Part shown: one piece after another, positions 6,903 through 13,861 of the stretch
Position numbering within the stretch: the first letter of the stretch is position 1
How the letters are laid out: each line of letters starts with the position of its first letter
NCBI GenBank assembly: GCA_036389695.1
Contig: DASVWG010000343.1
Span: 1 to 13,861 of the forward strand
From: JALZHR01 sp036389695
GTDB taxonomy: Bacteria > Acidobacteriota > Blastocatellia > Pyrinomonadales > Pyrinomonadaceae
Direction: 5' to 3'
DNA: 13,861 bases
Notes under the pieces: model-generated
What the model was told of the DNA's origin: nothing
Databases searched by the model: none
What the model saw: only the letters and a program-made list of their open reading frames with translations
Made by a program: the position numbers and the translations under genes

Positions 6903-7709
6903 TTAACCGAAACGCATCTCGGTCGGCGGCGCGGTTGTATCTTCGAGCGCCATCGTTCGCAGCTTTGCCATCTGAAGCATTATCAGCAGAAGGTAAAGCG
7001 GGTTGAGCAGCGCGTAGCGCTTCCAGAGGCGGCGCGGCTCCTGCGCGAAACGATAAAGCCATTCCAGACCGCGCTTTTGAAACCACGCGGGCGCTTGCGA
7101 AACGGTTCCGGCGTGAAAATCGAACGCCGCGCCGACGGCGAGCAAAGGCATCCGAATCAGCTCTCGATTTTCAAAAACCCACGTTTCCTGACGCGGGCAG
7201 CCCAAGCCGACCAGCACAATCGAAGCGCCGCTTTGACGAACGGTTTCGGCAATCTCGGCTTGTTCGTCCGCGCTGACCTGTCGAAAACGCGACGGTTGGC
7301 TGCCGGCGGTTTTTAATCCCGGAAATTTCTTTTCCAGATTAGTCTGAAATTTATCTAAAACTTCCTGACGACTGCCGTAAAGGTAAATGCTCAAATTTTC
7401 CTGCGCCGCCCGCTCGCAGACTTTTAAGGTCAGCGTCGGTCCGTAAACGCGGTCGGGCAATTTGATTTTATAAAGCCAATCCAGCGCCCAGCGCACGGGC
7501 TGACCGTCGGGCACGACGAGGTCTAATCCGTTTAAGCGGTGACGATGAACGGCGTCGAGCGCGCCGGTCATAACGCCGTGAACCGCCAGCGCGCTGACCG
7601 CCAGCGGACGTTTTTCGCGCGCGGCGAAAATAATTTTCTCGACCGCCGATTCATAATCGACGGCGTTTATGCCGACGCCTAAGACGTTTTGTTTTCCGAA
7701 ATCCAGCAT
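6903..7709 (-). CDS. WecG/TagA/CpsF family (GT26) glycosyltransferase
   Basis: A 268-residue transferase that adds an N-acetylmannosamine-type or related sugar to a polyprenyl-pyrophosphate-linked acceptor at the inner face of the membrane. Family motifs are in order: LDLVVPDGQPVRWA (62-75) with Asp68, the presumed catalytic base by analogy with TagA; DRVYG (86-90) with the conserved Arg; VGLGCPRQETWV (167-178) with the conserved Gln174; and VGAAFDFHAG followed by GLEWLYRFAQEPRRLWKRY (214-232). Usual GT26 proteins have RAP where this has QAP (205-207). The C-terminal segment NPLYLLLIMLQM (236-247) is the membrane-associating appendage. It follows the epimerase gene by 28 bp and precedes the GH10 start by 30 bp, as in one operon. 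Sugar specificity is not readable. Confidence 0.9.
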   Translation of the reverse strand: MLDFGKQNVLGVGINAVDYESAVEKIIFAAREKRPLAVSALAVHGVMTGALDAVHRHRLNGLDLVVPDGQPVRWALDWLYKIKLPDRVYGPTLTLKVCERAAQENLSIYLYGSRQEVLDKFQTNLEKKFPGLKTAGSQPSRFRQVSADEQAEIAETVRQSGASIVLVGLGCPRQETWVFENRELIRMPLLAVGAAFDFHAGTVSQAPAWFQKRGLEWLYRFAQEPRRLWKRYALLNPLYLLLIMLQMAKLRTMALEDTTAPPTEMRFG

Positions 7710-7737
7710 AAAAAATCAAATCCTAAATTCCGGCGCT

Positions 7738-8835
7738 TTACGCCGCGACCAATTCGTATTCCAGTTCTTCTTCGCGCTGACGTTCCAGCGTCGCTTCGAC
7801 CATCTCGGCGATGATGGCGTCCAAATCGTATTCGTAATGCCATTCGGGATAATCGTTCTGAAAACGGCGCACGTCGCTCACATACCAGATATGGTCGCCT
7901 TCGCGGGCTTGGTCTGAAAGATTGTAAAAAAGCGGTTTGCCGGTTTTTTCCTGGATGATTTCGATGGCTTCCAGCACCGAGCAATTGCTGTGACGACTGC
8001 CGCCCATATTGTAAACCGCGCCCGGTTTCGGATTTTTGTAAAATTCCCAGAAGGCGCGCACCAGATCGTTCGAGTGAATATTATCGCGCACCTGTTTGCC
8101 TTTGTAGCCGAAAATCGTATAAGGCTTGCCGTAGACGGCGCATTTGATGAGATACGCCAGAAATCCGTGCAGCATCGCGCCCGAATGCGCGGGTCCGGTT
8201 AAACAGCCGCCGCGAAAAATTCCGGTCTTGATGCCGAAATAACGACCGTATTCCTGCGTCATCACGTCGGCGGCGACTTTACTCGCGCCGAAAACGCTGT
8301 GTTTCGAGCTGTCGATGGTCATCGTTTCGTCGATTCCGTGCTCGAAAAACGGGTGCGATTCGTCGATTTCCCAGCGCATTTCCTTTTCCACCAGCGGCAG
8401 CGAGTTCGGCGAATCGCCGTAAACTTTGTTGGTCGAAGTAAAGATAAACGGCGCGTCGGGACAAAATTCACGCGCCGCTTCGAGAATCACCAACGTCCCG
8501 GTCGCGTTGACGCTGAAATCCGTCAGAGGTTCTTTCGCCGCCCAATCGTGGCTCGGCTGCGCCGCCGTGTGAATGACGACCGAGATATCTTTTCCGTAAC
8601 GGCGAAAAATATCGCGGATGGCGCGTTTGTTGCGAATGTCCGCCGGATAATGCGTAAAATTCGGCAAAGTCCGTTTTAGCGTCTGCGTATTCCAATCGAC
8701 CGAGCCGTCTCTGCCGAAAAAATACTCGCGCATATTGTTGTCGATGCCGACGACTTCAAAGCCCTGTCGATGAAAAAATTTTGAGGCTTCGCTGCCGATT
8801 AATCCTGAAGAACCCGTAATAATTGATACACTCAT
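7738..8835 (-). CDS. CDP-paratose 2-epimerase-like NAD-dependent SDR epimerase
   Basis: Extended SDR protein, 365 residues from the ATG at 8835; a GTG at 8853 would add six residues, but the Rossmann strand starts directly after the ATG, which favours 8835. TGSSGLIG (7-14) binds NAD and Asp32 (GID) sets NAD over NADP. PADIRN, HTAAQPSHDWA (89-99) and TSTNKVYGDSPN (133-144) are typical of the RfbE branch that inverts C2 of CDP-paratose to give CDP-tyvelose. The later stretches FRGGCLTGPAHSG and FGYKGKQVRDNIHSNDLV fit the same group. The catalytic YxxxK position reads FGASK (Phe182, Lys186), so the usual tyrosine is missing; I recall this as common in this subgroup. It likely supplies an activated sugar to the GTs. 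Other CDP-dideoxyhexose genes are not in the window. Confidence 0.8.
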   Translation of the reverse strand: MSVSIITGSSGLIGSEASKFFHRQGFEVVGIDNNMREYFFGRDGSVDWNTQTLKRTLPNFTHYPADIRNKRAIRDIFRRYGKDISVVIHTAAQPSHDWAAKEPLTDFSVNATGTLVILEAAREFCPDAPFIFTSTNKVYGDSPNSLPLVEKEMRWEIDESHPFFEHGIDETMTIDSSKHSVFGASKVAADVMTQEYGRYFGIKTGIFRGGCLTGPAHSGAMLHGFLAYLIKCAVYGKPYTIFGYKGKQVRDNIHSNDLVRAFWEFYKNPKPGAVYNMGGSRHSNCSVLEAIEIIQEKTGKPLFYNLSDQAREGDHIWYVSDVRRFQNDYPEWHYEYDLDAIIAEMVEATLERQREEELEYELVAA

Positions 8836-8957
8836 ATCTTTATGCTGCCGCACACCTTAAAGTCTGTTTGGATTTTGTTGCTTACGCTTTAAAGAGTAAT
8901 AAATCGGGCGGTTTTCCAGAGTTTTTTGTAAGATTTGTAAACTTTTTGCGGATTGAA
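8836..8957. other. AT-rich leader of the epimerase gene
   Basis: About 120 bp between element E3 and the epimerase start. It is AT-rich on an otherwise GC-rich background and is the longest spacer within the cluster once E3 is taken away, so an internal promoter is possible. I see -35-like TTTACA and several AT-rich words on the minus strand but no pair with convincing spacing. Confidence 0.3.
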
Positions 8958-9076
8958 AAGGCAGAAACGCGACAGTCATGGAGCGTGTCAAGATTAATCA
9001 TTGGAAACACGAATTTCAATCAACGCGTTTCATTACTAAACTCGGACACGCTCCATGACTGTCGCGTTTCTGCCTT
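8958..9076. repeat. Inverted-repeat element E3
   Basis: Arms 8958-8989 and 9045-9076 are perfect 32-bp inverted copies and match the arms of E1 and E2. The 55-bp core (8990-9044) is AT-rich, aligns without gaps to the E1 core at roughly 60 % identity by eye, and contains its own inverted pair ggaaacacg against cgcgtttc. On the transcribed strand the element begins three bases after the deacetylase stop codon. The bases after the hairpin (CCTTTTCAATCC) include only four T, so it is at best a poor terminator. Confidence 0.9.
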
Positions 9077-9079
9077 TTT

Positions 9080-10093
9080 CTAGATTCCCAATCTCAAATC
9101 CGCGACGCGCGGCGAATATGTGCCTTTAAAGCCGCGCGTGGATTCTTCGCACAGGCTGATTCTGCCGAGCGCCAGCAAATCGGCGCCGGGCTGGTTGATT
9201 CTTTTTTCGGTCGTCACGGCGACTTTGTATCCGGCTTGCTCGACAAGTTGCCTGACGCGCGCGTTATATTCGCCGTTCGGATAAGCGAAAGAAACGACTT
9301 TTTCGTTTAAACGGCGTTCGAGTTCTTTGCGGCTTTCGACGATTTCGGCTTCCAGCGTCGGTTCGTCTTCGAGCGGCAAAACGACGTGATTCGCCGTATG
9401 AACGCCGAAGCTGATTCCTTTACGCGCCATTTCCAGCACCTTTTCCCAGCTTAATAATTGATATTCCGGCGGATAATCCGCAAAATCGCCCAACAATTTT
9501 TCCAGCTCGACGATAATTTTTTCGCGCTGCTCATTCGGCAGGTAAACTATCGAATCGGTCAGGCTCAGCAAATCGCGCGAATTGACGGATGCGTTCGTCA
9601 AGCCAGCCTTCTTCAACGCGTCGCCAACAGAAACGAATTTTTCGCTTGCCTGTTTGACGAGCCAGAAAATGCGGTCGTGCGCCAGAGGCTTGTTTTGCCC
9701 GATAAAACCGGTCGGCAGAAAAACCGTCGCCGGAAGCGCCAAATCGTTCAAAATCGGAAAAGCTTCTTCGTAAAAATCAATGTAACCGTCGTCGAAAGTA
9801 ATCACCGCGAGCGGGCGCGTCACTTTGCGCTCGCCGTCCAGAAAATGCATCGCCGTTTCCAGCGAAACGACGTCGAACGCTTTTTTCAGCGCTTCGCAAT
9901 GCCTTCGGAAAGTTGTCGACGAGACGACCAGCCCGTAAATCGCTTCTTTTTCCGCTTTTGCAATGTCGGCGACCACGCGATGATACGCGATGATATTGAC
10001 CGAACCGGGCGCGGGCTGCGAAAAACCGACGCCTTTCGCCAGCGAAGCGACGGATTTGATTGAGCGTTTAATTAATAATTTTGTGCTGTTCAT
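9080..10093 (-). CDS. NodB-family polysaccharide deacetylase
   Basis: A 337-residue carbohydrate esterase family 4 protein (Pfam Polysacc_deac_1) expected to remove N-acetyl groups from a polymer or lipid-linked sugar. Motif 1 is ITFDDGY (98-104) with Asp101 as base and Asp102 as metal ligand; motif 2 is FGVHTANH (229-236) with metal ligands His232 and His236; motif 3 is FAYPNGEYN (269-277). About 130 residues separate motifs 1 and 2, a long insertion seen in some members. AYHRVV (36-41) is the usual N-terminal strand of this branch. No clear signal peptide is present, so a cytoplasmic or membrane-peripheral site is possible. Its ATG overlaps the TGA of the upstream GT4 gene (ATGA), which indicates translational coupling. 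Element E3 follows directly after the stop. Confidence 0.88.
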   Translation of the reverse strand: MNSTKLLIKRSIKSVASLAKGVGFSQPAPGSVNIIAYHRVVADIAKAEKEAIYGLVVSSTTFRRHCEALKKAFDVVSLETAMHFLDGERKVTRPLAVITFDDGYIDFYEEAFPILNDLALPATVFLPTGFIGQNKPLAHDRIFWLVKQASEKFVSVGDALKKAGLTNASVNSRDLLSLTDSIVYLPNEQREKIIVELEKLLGDFADYPPEYQLLSWEKVLEMARKGISFGVHTANHVVLPLEDEPTLEAEIVESRKELERRLNEKVVSFAYPNGEYNARVRQLVEQAGYKVAVTTEKRINQPGADLLALGRISLCEESTRGFKGTYSPRVADLRLGI

Positions 10094-11283
10094 ATTTCGA
10101 TTTCGGAATCGCAGGCGGCGGAAAGATGCGCGCGAAGCTTCTCCGCATACGTCTTAAAATCCATCTGCGCCTGCGCTTTCTCGCGCGCTTTTCTGCCGAT
10201 GTCGATTCGAATATTTTCATTTTCCAGCAGAAACAGAATCTTTTCCGCCAGCGTTTCCGTATCGCCCGGCGAAAATAAAATCCCGTGCGCGTCGTCTTCG
10301 ATTAATTCGGGAATTCCGCCGACGTTTGTCGTGATAATCGCCAAGCCCGCCGCCATCGCTTCGATAACGGACATCGGCATCGCTTCGGCATAAGTCGGCA
10401 GAACGAAAATGTCGGCTTTACGATAAAAATCGATTCTTTCGCTCATCGAAACCGCGCCGAGATGTTCGACGAATTCGGAGATTCCCGATTCTTCGCAATA
10501 ATCTTTCAGATTTTCCGCGCCGTAGCCGAGAAAAGAAACTTTTATATTTATATTTATATTTGGCTGGCGCCCGCGCAAAATCGCCAGCGCCTTGATTAAA
10601 TCTCGCTCGCCTTTTAATTTCCCGACCGCGCCGACGAATAACAATCTGATTGTGCGGTCGTCGAGCTTATTTTCCGCCGCAAAGTCGCGTTTAAAAATCG
10701 AAGTATCAATCGCGTTGGCGATAACGGAAACGTTTGTCGAATTGGTTAAATCGCGAAGCTGACGCGCGGATTCCTGCGAAACGGCAATCAGTTTGTCGCT
10801 CAGGTTAAGCGCCGCGCGGATAAATTTTTGACCGGCGCGGCTTTGAAAAGGAAAGTAATTGTCGATGTCGCCCGCGTGAAAATGCGCGACTGTTTTTTTA
10901 CCGAAAAGCTTTGCCAGAAAAATAAAAACGGATTCGCGGTAAAGACTGGCGTTGCTGCCGAGATGAACGTAAACCAGCTTGGGGCGTTTCCAAAGACAAT
11001 TGAAAATAAACCGGAAAACCGCGCCGAAAGCCAGAAACAGCTTGCCGAATTTTCCGAAATCTTCGGCTTGCGATTCGATATAGATGAACTCGAAATCGTC
11101 TTTCAAAGGCGATTTCAGGATTTCCGCAATCAGCGTCGTGATGCCGCCGCGCGTTTTGGTCAGGTGCATTCCGACCATCAAAACGCGCGGTTTCGCGACG
11201 CGCGCGTTTGTTTGAGCGTCGCGGCGAATAATTGTCGCGCGATTCGTCTCGGCTATCTCGGATTGAAAGTGATAATCGCTCAT
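10090..11283 (-). CDS. Glycosyltransferase family 4
   Basis: A 397-residue GT-B fold retaining transferase that would add a sugar from a nucleotide donor to the lipid-linked intermediate in the cytoplasm. The N-terminal acceptor domain starts after a polar 30-residue tail with VLMVGMHLTKTRGGITTLIAE (34-54) and includes HFHAGD (134-139). The donor domain starts near 213 with RLLFVGAVGKLKGERDLIKA, and contains the E-x7-E signature with Glu300 and Glu308 (AEAMPMSVIEAMAAG), then TTNVGGIPELI (318-328). A stretch of alternating Asn-Ile (242-247) is encoded by a short hexamer repeat. It starts 52 bp after the flippase stop and is coupled to the deacetylase gene by a 4-bp overlap. Confidence 0.9.
   Translation of the reverse strand: MSDYHFQSEIAETNRATIIRRDAQTNARVAKPRVLMVGMHLTKTRGGITTLIAEILKSPLKDDFEFIYIESQAEDFGKFGKLFLAFGAVFRFIFNCLWKRPKLVYVHLGSNASLYRESVFIFLAKLFGKKTVAHFHAGDIDNYFPFQSRAGQKFIRAALNLSDKLIAVSQESARQLRDLTNSTNVSVIANAIDTSIFKRDFAAENKLDDRTIRLLFVGAVGKLKGERDLIKALAILRGRQPNININIKVSFLGYGAENLKDYCEESGISEFVEHLGAVSMSERIDFYRKADIFVLPTYAEAMPMSVIEAMAAGLAIITTNVGGIPELIEDDAHGILFSPGDTETLAEKILFLLENENIRIDIGRKAREKAQAQMDFKTYAEKLRAHLSAACDSEIEI
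10541..10561. repeat. Hexanucleotide tandem repeat inside the GT4 gene
   Basis: Three and a half copies of the hexamer tttata, AT-only, within an otherwise mixed coding region. It encodes the alternating Asn-Ile run in the GT4 donor domain. The unit is six bases, so gain or loss of a copy would keep the frame. Confidence 0.7.
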
Positions 11284-11335
11284 CTGCTAGTTTGTGCAGG
11301 CAAAAGCATTTACAAATACTTAGAGCGCGAAACGT

Positions 11336-12679
11336 CTAATATTTCCAGAGAATTATGTAAATCAGCGCGAGACACACGGACGAGACGGAAGCCGCGCGCC
11401 AGACCTTGAAGCCGCCGATTTTTCTCGATAGATAAACGGTTTCCAGCACAGCCATCACAAAAAACGAAAACAATTGCGCCAGCGCCGCGCCGCCCGCGCC
11501 GTATCGCGGAATCAGGATTAAACCGGCGGCGAAACACGCGGCGACGCCCAAGGCGTTAGCGAGCAAATCGATATGCTGCGCGTTTGTCGCCACCAGCCCG
11601 CGCGCGACGACCATCACCAGACAAAACGGAACGACGCTGAGCGCCAGAATATCCAGCGTCGGCGCGACGTCGGCGTAACCCGCGCCGAAAAATGCGCCCA
11701 GAAAATAGCGTGACAAAAACGGCGAGAGAACTGCCGCGAGCGTCGATAAAAGCAAAGGATAACTCGCCATTCGCGAAACATACGAGCCGAATCTTTCCGG
11801 CGATTTTTGCGCGCATTGCGCGATGACGGGCTGAATCACGCTGGCGTAGCTCGCCATCAGAATCGAGACCGGAACGAGAAACCGCGAGGCGACGCCGTAT
11901 TTCGCGAGCTCGATTTCGCTGCTGAAATGTCCCAGCAAAATTATCACCGCCTGCCAGTTAATCGAAGCGAGAATTATCGTGCCCGCGAAAGTCGGCGCAG
12001 CTTTGAAGATTTGGCGAAAGTCTTCGGCGTTGAAATTAAATCGCGAAAGATATTTTCCGCCAGCCGGAAAATAAACCGTTAAAGCCAGAATTCTGACCGC
12101 GACGAACGAAACGCAGATGACGGAAATGTCGAAGCCGAACCAGATTAAACCGAGCGGAACGATTGTTCGCAAAACGTTTTCGAGCGTCGAGACAAAGGCA
12201 ATCAGACGCGTTCGCCCGAAGGCAATCGCGCTCGCTTCGGCGACGGCAATCAAGCCGGTCGGAATCATCGCGAGGCTCAAAATCAAAGTCGAAAGCCGCA
12301 CCGACCACGATTCGCTCGCCCAAAATCCGCACGCCGCCATCAGAAAGGCGCAGAAAATTCCCGAAGCGAGCAGAAAAACCGACGCGCTTCCGATAAAGCC
12401 GGAAATCGTCGCCGCGCTTTTCTCGCCAGCCGCGTTGCGGCGGCTGATTTCGCTGACTAAATAAGGAATCAAACCGAGCGAGCAGACGCTGTAAAAAAGC
12501 GCGTAAAGCGCCATCACAATCGTAAATCTGCCGAGCTCTTCGACGTCGCGCATCCGCGCCATAAATATCCAGACCAGAATGCTGTTGGCGATGCTGACCG
12601 CGCCCGACCACGCCATCCACAGCAAATTCCGCGTGATGGCTTTTGAGGAAAATTCTTTATCTGTCGCGTTTAAATTCAT
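11336..12679 (-). CDS. Wzx-type polysaccharide flippase (MOP superfamily)
   Basis: A 447-residue integral membrane protein with about twelve hydrophobic segments, for example 20-40, 52-75, 96-118, 131-152, 233-250, 303-325, 341-362, 375-391, 399-417 and 430-444. The order of helices, the N-terminal LLWMAWSGAVSIANSILVW with MRDVEELGRFTIVMALYAL, and the length fit polysaccharide biosynthesis proteins of the MOP (RfbX/Wzx) superfamily. These move lipid-linked repeat units from the cytoplasmic to the outer face of the inner membrane. It begins 21 bp after the polymerase gene stop and precedes the GT4 gene by 52 bp, the expected partner genes. The start ATG at 12679 has only a weak upstream ribosome binding site. 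Confidence 0.85.
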   Translation of the reverse strand: MNLNATDKEFSSKAITRNLLWMAWSGAVSIANSILVWIFMARMRDVEELGRFTIVMALYALFYSVCSLGLIPYLVSEISRRNAAGEKSAATISGFIGSASVFLLASGIFCAFLMAACGFWASESWSVRLSTLILSLAMIPTGLIAVAEASAIAFGRTRLIAFVSTLENVLRTIVPLGLIWFGFDISVICVSFVAVRILALTVYFPAGGKYLSRFNFNAEDFRQIFKAAPTFAGTIILASINWQAVIILLGHFSSEIELAKYGVASRFLVPVSILMASYASVIQPVIAQCAQKSPERFGSYVSRMASYPLLLSTLAAVLSPFLSRYFLGAFFGAGYADVAPTLDILALSVVPFCLVMVVARGLVATNAQHIDLLANALGVAACFAAGLILIPRYGAGGAALAQLFSFFVMAVLETVYLSRKIGGFKVWRAASVSSVCLALIYIILWKY

Positions 12680-12700
12680 CGTCTGATTAGTTTTGCAAAA

Positions 12701-13861
12701 TTAAAAAAACAGTTGACGGCGCAATCTGCCGAGCGCCAAAACCGTCCCGAACAAAAAAAACAGAGTCCGCATCGGCGGGCGCACGGAGCCGAGCGAGCCG
12801 GGTTCTTTCATCGCGGAAATAACAAAGGCGATGATTCCCGCCGCCGCGCCCAATGCCAGCGCAAAAAGCAGGCGGTCGCGCGTCGTCATCGTTTTAAAAC
12901 ATTCGTAGAGAGCAACGAGAATCAAAAGGCAGAAAATTATTCCGCCGGGAACGCCGATTTCCGACGTGACGTGCGCGAAAACGTTGTGGACGGGATTCGG
13001 AAAAACCTGCGAGACGAAAATTCCGGTTTCGTCGTAGCGCGTCATATTCGCGCGATAGCCGTTTAAGCCGATGCCGACCAGCCAGTTGTCCTCAATCATC
13101 CGCGCGGCGTTTTCCATCAAAGGCACGCGAATCAAAGCCGAGCCCTGGTCGTCTTCGGTCAGACGGTCGTAAATTTTAATCGAAAACGGCGCGAGCAGCA
13201 GAAGCGCCAAAACGATAAAACCGCAGGCGGAAACGAAATAAGTTTTTCTTTCGTCGGCTGTGAGCTTTATCCAGCCGAACAAGATAATCAGCAACACGCC
13301 GACAAGAAGCGACAGCCAGCTTCCGCGCGCGAGCGAAAGTATAGCGCCGACGACACCGGCAAACGCGGCTGCCGGAAAAAGAATTTTCTGCCACGATTGC
13401 AGGCTTTTCACGCGGCAGATAATCGGCGCGAGCGCCAGCGGAACGAGCGCCGAAACGACCCAAGCCATCTCGGTCGGCGTCCGCAGAAAAGCCGGAACGC
13501 GCGAAAGAACCTGGCTCTGCGTGCCGAGCATCTCTTCTTCCGTTCCGGTTCCGAAAAAAGCCGCGTTCGTCGGAAAATCGAGAAAGTATTGCGACAGCGC
13601 CGCCGCGCCGGTGAACAAAAGTCCGGCGGCGAGTCCGGCGATTAATTCGATTAATCTTTCGCGACGGCTAAAATGCGAAGCGAGCGTCAGGGCGATTAAA
13701 ATCGAGGTCGAAAACGACCACAGCGAAAACCAGCCGAGCAAGCCCGCGCCGCCGTAAACAACCGACACCAAAGCGCAAACAAACAACGCCGCCAGCAAAA
13801 CGGAAAACGCCGTCGGAAATAATTTTTCCCTTAAACCGTCTTCGGCAAACTGGTCGTAAAT
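12701..13861 (-). CDS. O-antigen polymerase/ligase (Wzy_C, WaaL-like), 5' end outside window
   Basis: The frame runs to the window edge, so at least 386 residues are visible and the N-terminus is missing; an internal TTG at 13798 is not needed as a start because upstream codons (reading IYDQFAEDGLREKLFPTAF) stay open. The protein has about nine or ten transmembrane stretches. The Wzy_C signature is clear: LSLARGSWLSLLVGVLL with a conserved Arg (visible residue 179), then a periplasmic loop with VGIGLNGYRANM and NPVHNVFAHVTSEIGVPGG carrying the His (visible residue 292) that family work links to glycan transfer. It polymerises lipid-linked repeats or ligates the chain to an acceptor in the periplasm. 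Polymerase and ligase cannot be told apart from sequence. It is followed 21 bp later by the flippase gene. Confidence 0.85.
   Translation of the reverse strand: MYDQFAEDGLREKLFPTAFSVLLAALFVCALVSVVYGGAGLLGWFSLWSFSTSILIALTLASHFSRRERLIELIAGLAAGLLFTGAAALSQYFLDFPTNAAFFGTGTEEEMLGTQSQVLSRVPAFLRTPTEMAWVVSALVPLALAPIICRVKSLQSWQKILFPAAAFAGVVGAILSLARGSWLSLLVGVLLIILFGWIKLTADERKTYFVSACGFIVLALLLLAPFSIKIYDRLTEDDQGSALIRVPLMENAARMIEDNWLVGIGLNGYRANMTRYDETGIFVSQVFPNPVHNVFAHVTSEIGVPGGIIFCLLILVALYECFKTMTTRDRLLFALALGAAAGIIAFVISAMKEPGSLGSVRPPMRTLFFLFGTVLALGRLRRQLFF

Noticed and set aside
8854..8957. sigma70 promoter for the epimerase gene
   Set aside because: Single -35-like and AT-rich -10-like words are present, as expected in any AT-rich spacer, but no pair with proper spacing stands out.
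5242..9076. Three repeats as a CRISPR array
   Set aside because: The copies are about 1.5-2.3 kb apart with whole genes between them, and each consists of inverted arms, not direct repeats with spacers.
5242..9076. The segment between elements as a composite transposon
   Set aside because: The genes between E1 and E3 continue the polysaccharide operon in the same direction, there is no transposase, and the elements are individually inserted with closed native spacing around E1 and E2.
12701..13798. TTG at 13798 as the true start of the polymerase/ligase gene
   Set aside because: The same frame remains open to the window edge with plausible coding sequence, and the visible part lacks the usual first membrane helices, so the start is outside the window.

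Overview
All ten recognisable genes lie on the minus strand and are tightly packed, so the window reads right to left as part of one polysaccharide (exopolysaccharide, capsule or O-antigen type) biosynthesis locus. Both ends cut through genes. Base composition is moderately GC-rich with AT-rich spacers, Shine-Dalgarno sequences are mostly weak, and the proteins look like those of a Gram-negative-type environmental bacterium. My best guess is Acidobacteriota, class Blastocatellia, but this rests on general impression and no marker gene is present.

Layout in transcription order: a Wzy/WaaL-type O-antigen polymerase or ligase (12701-13861, 5' end outside the window); a Wzx-type flippase (11336-12679); a GT4 glycosyltransferase (10090-11283) overlapping by 4 bp a NodB-family polysaccharide deacetylase (9080-10093); repeat element E3; a CDP-paratose 2-epimerase-like SDR (7738-8835); a WecG/TagA/CpsF (GT26) glycosyltransferase (6903-7709); a GH10 xylanase-like lipoprotein (5373-6872) whose signal peptide is interrupted by repeat element E2; repeat element E1; two tandem CelD/FemAB-like GNAT proteins (4105-5232 and 2882-4096); a GT2 glycosyltransferase (1783-2892); a 299-bp spacer; and a secreted protein joining a GH54-like domain to an SGNH hydrolase (1-1483, 3' end outside). 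Together they could build a lipid-linked repeat unit (GT26, GT4, GT2, epimerase), acylate or deacetylate it (GNATs, deacetylase, SGNH), flip it (Wzx), polymerise or ligate it (Wzy/WaaL) and trim it (GH10).

The most unusual signal is a family of three long inverted-repeat elements, E1 (5242-5361), E2 (6709-6861) and E3 (8958-9076). They share near-identical arms of 31-32 bp, appear six times as paired units, and occur nowhere else that I can see in the window. E1 and E3 sit 3-11 nt behind stop codons and have related cores of about 55 bp. E2 has a different, nested purine-rich palindromic core. It lies inside the signal-peptide codons of the GH10 gene, is exactly 153 bp (51 codons), contains no stop in frame, and its precise removal restores a normal N-terminus (MKDKFRNLLFIALIL...). 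This looks like an in-frame domestication of a palindromic mobile repeat in a secretion signal.
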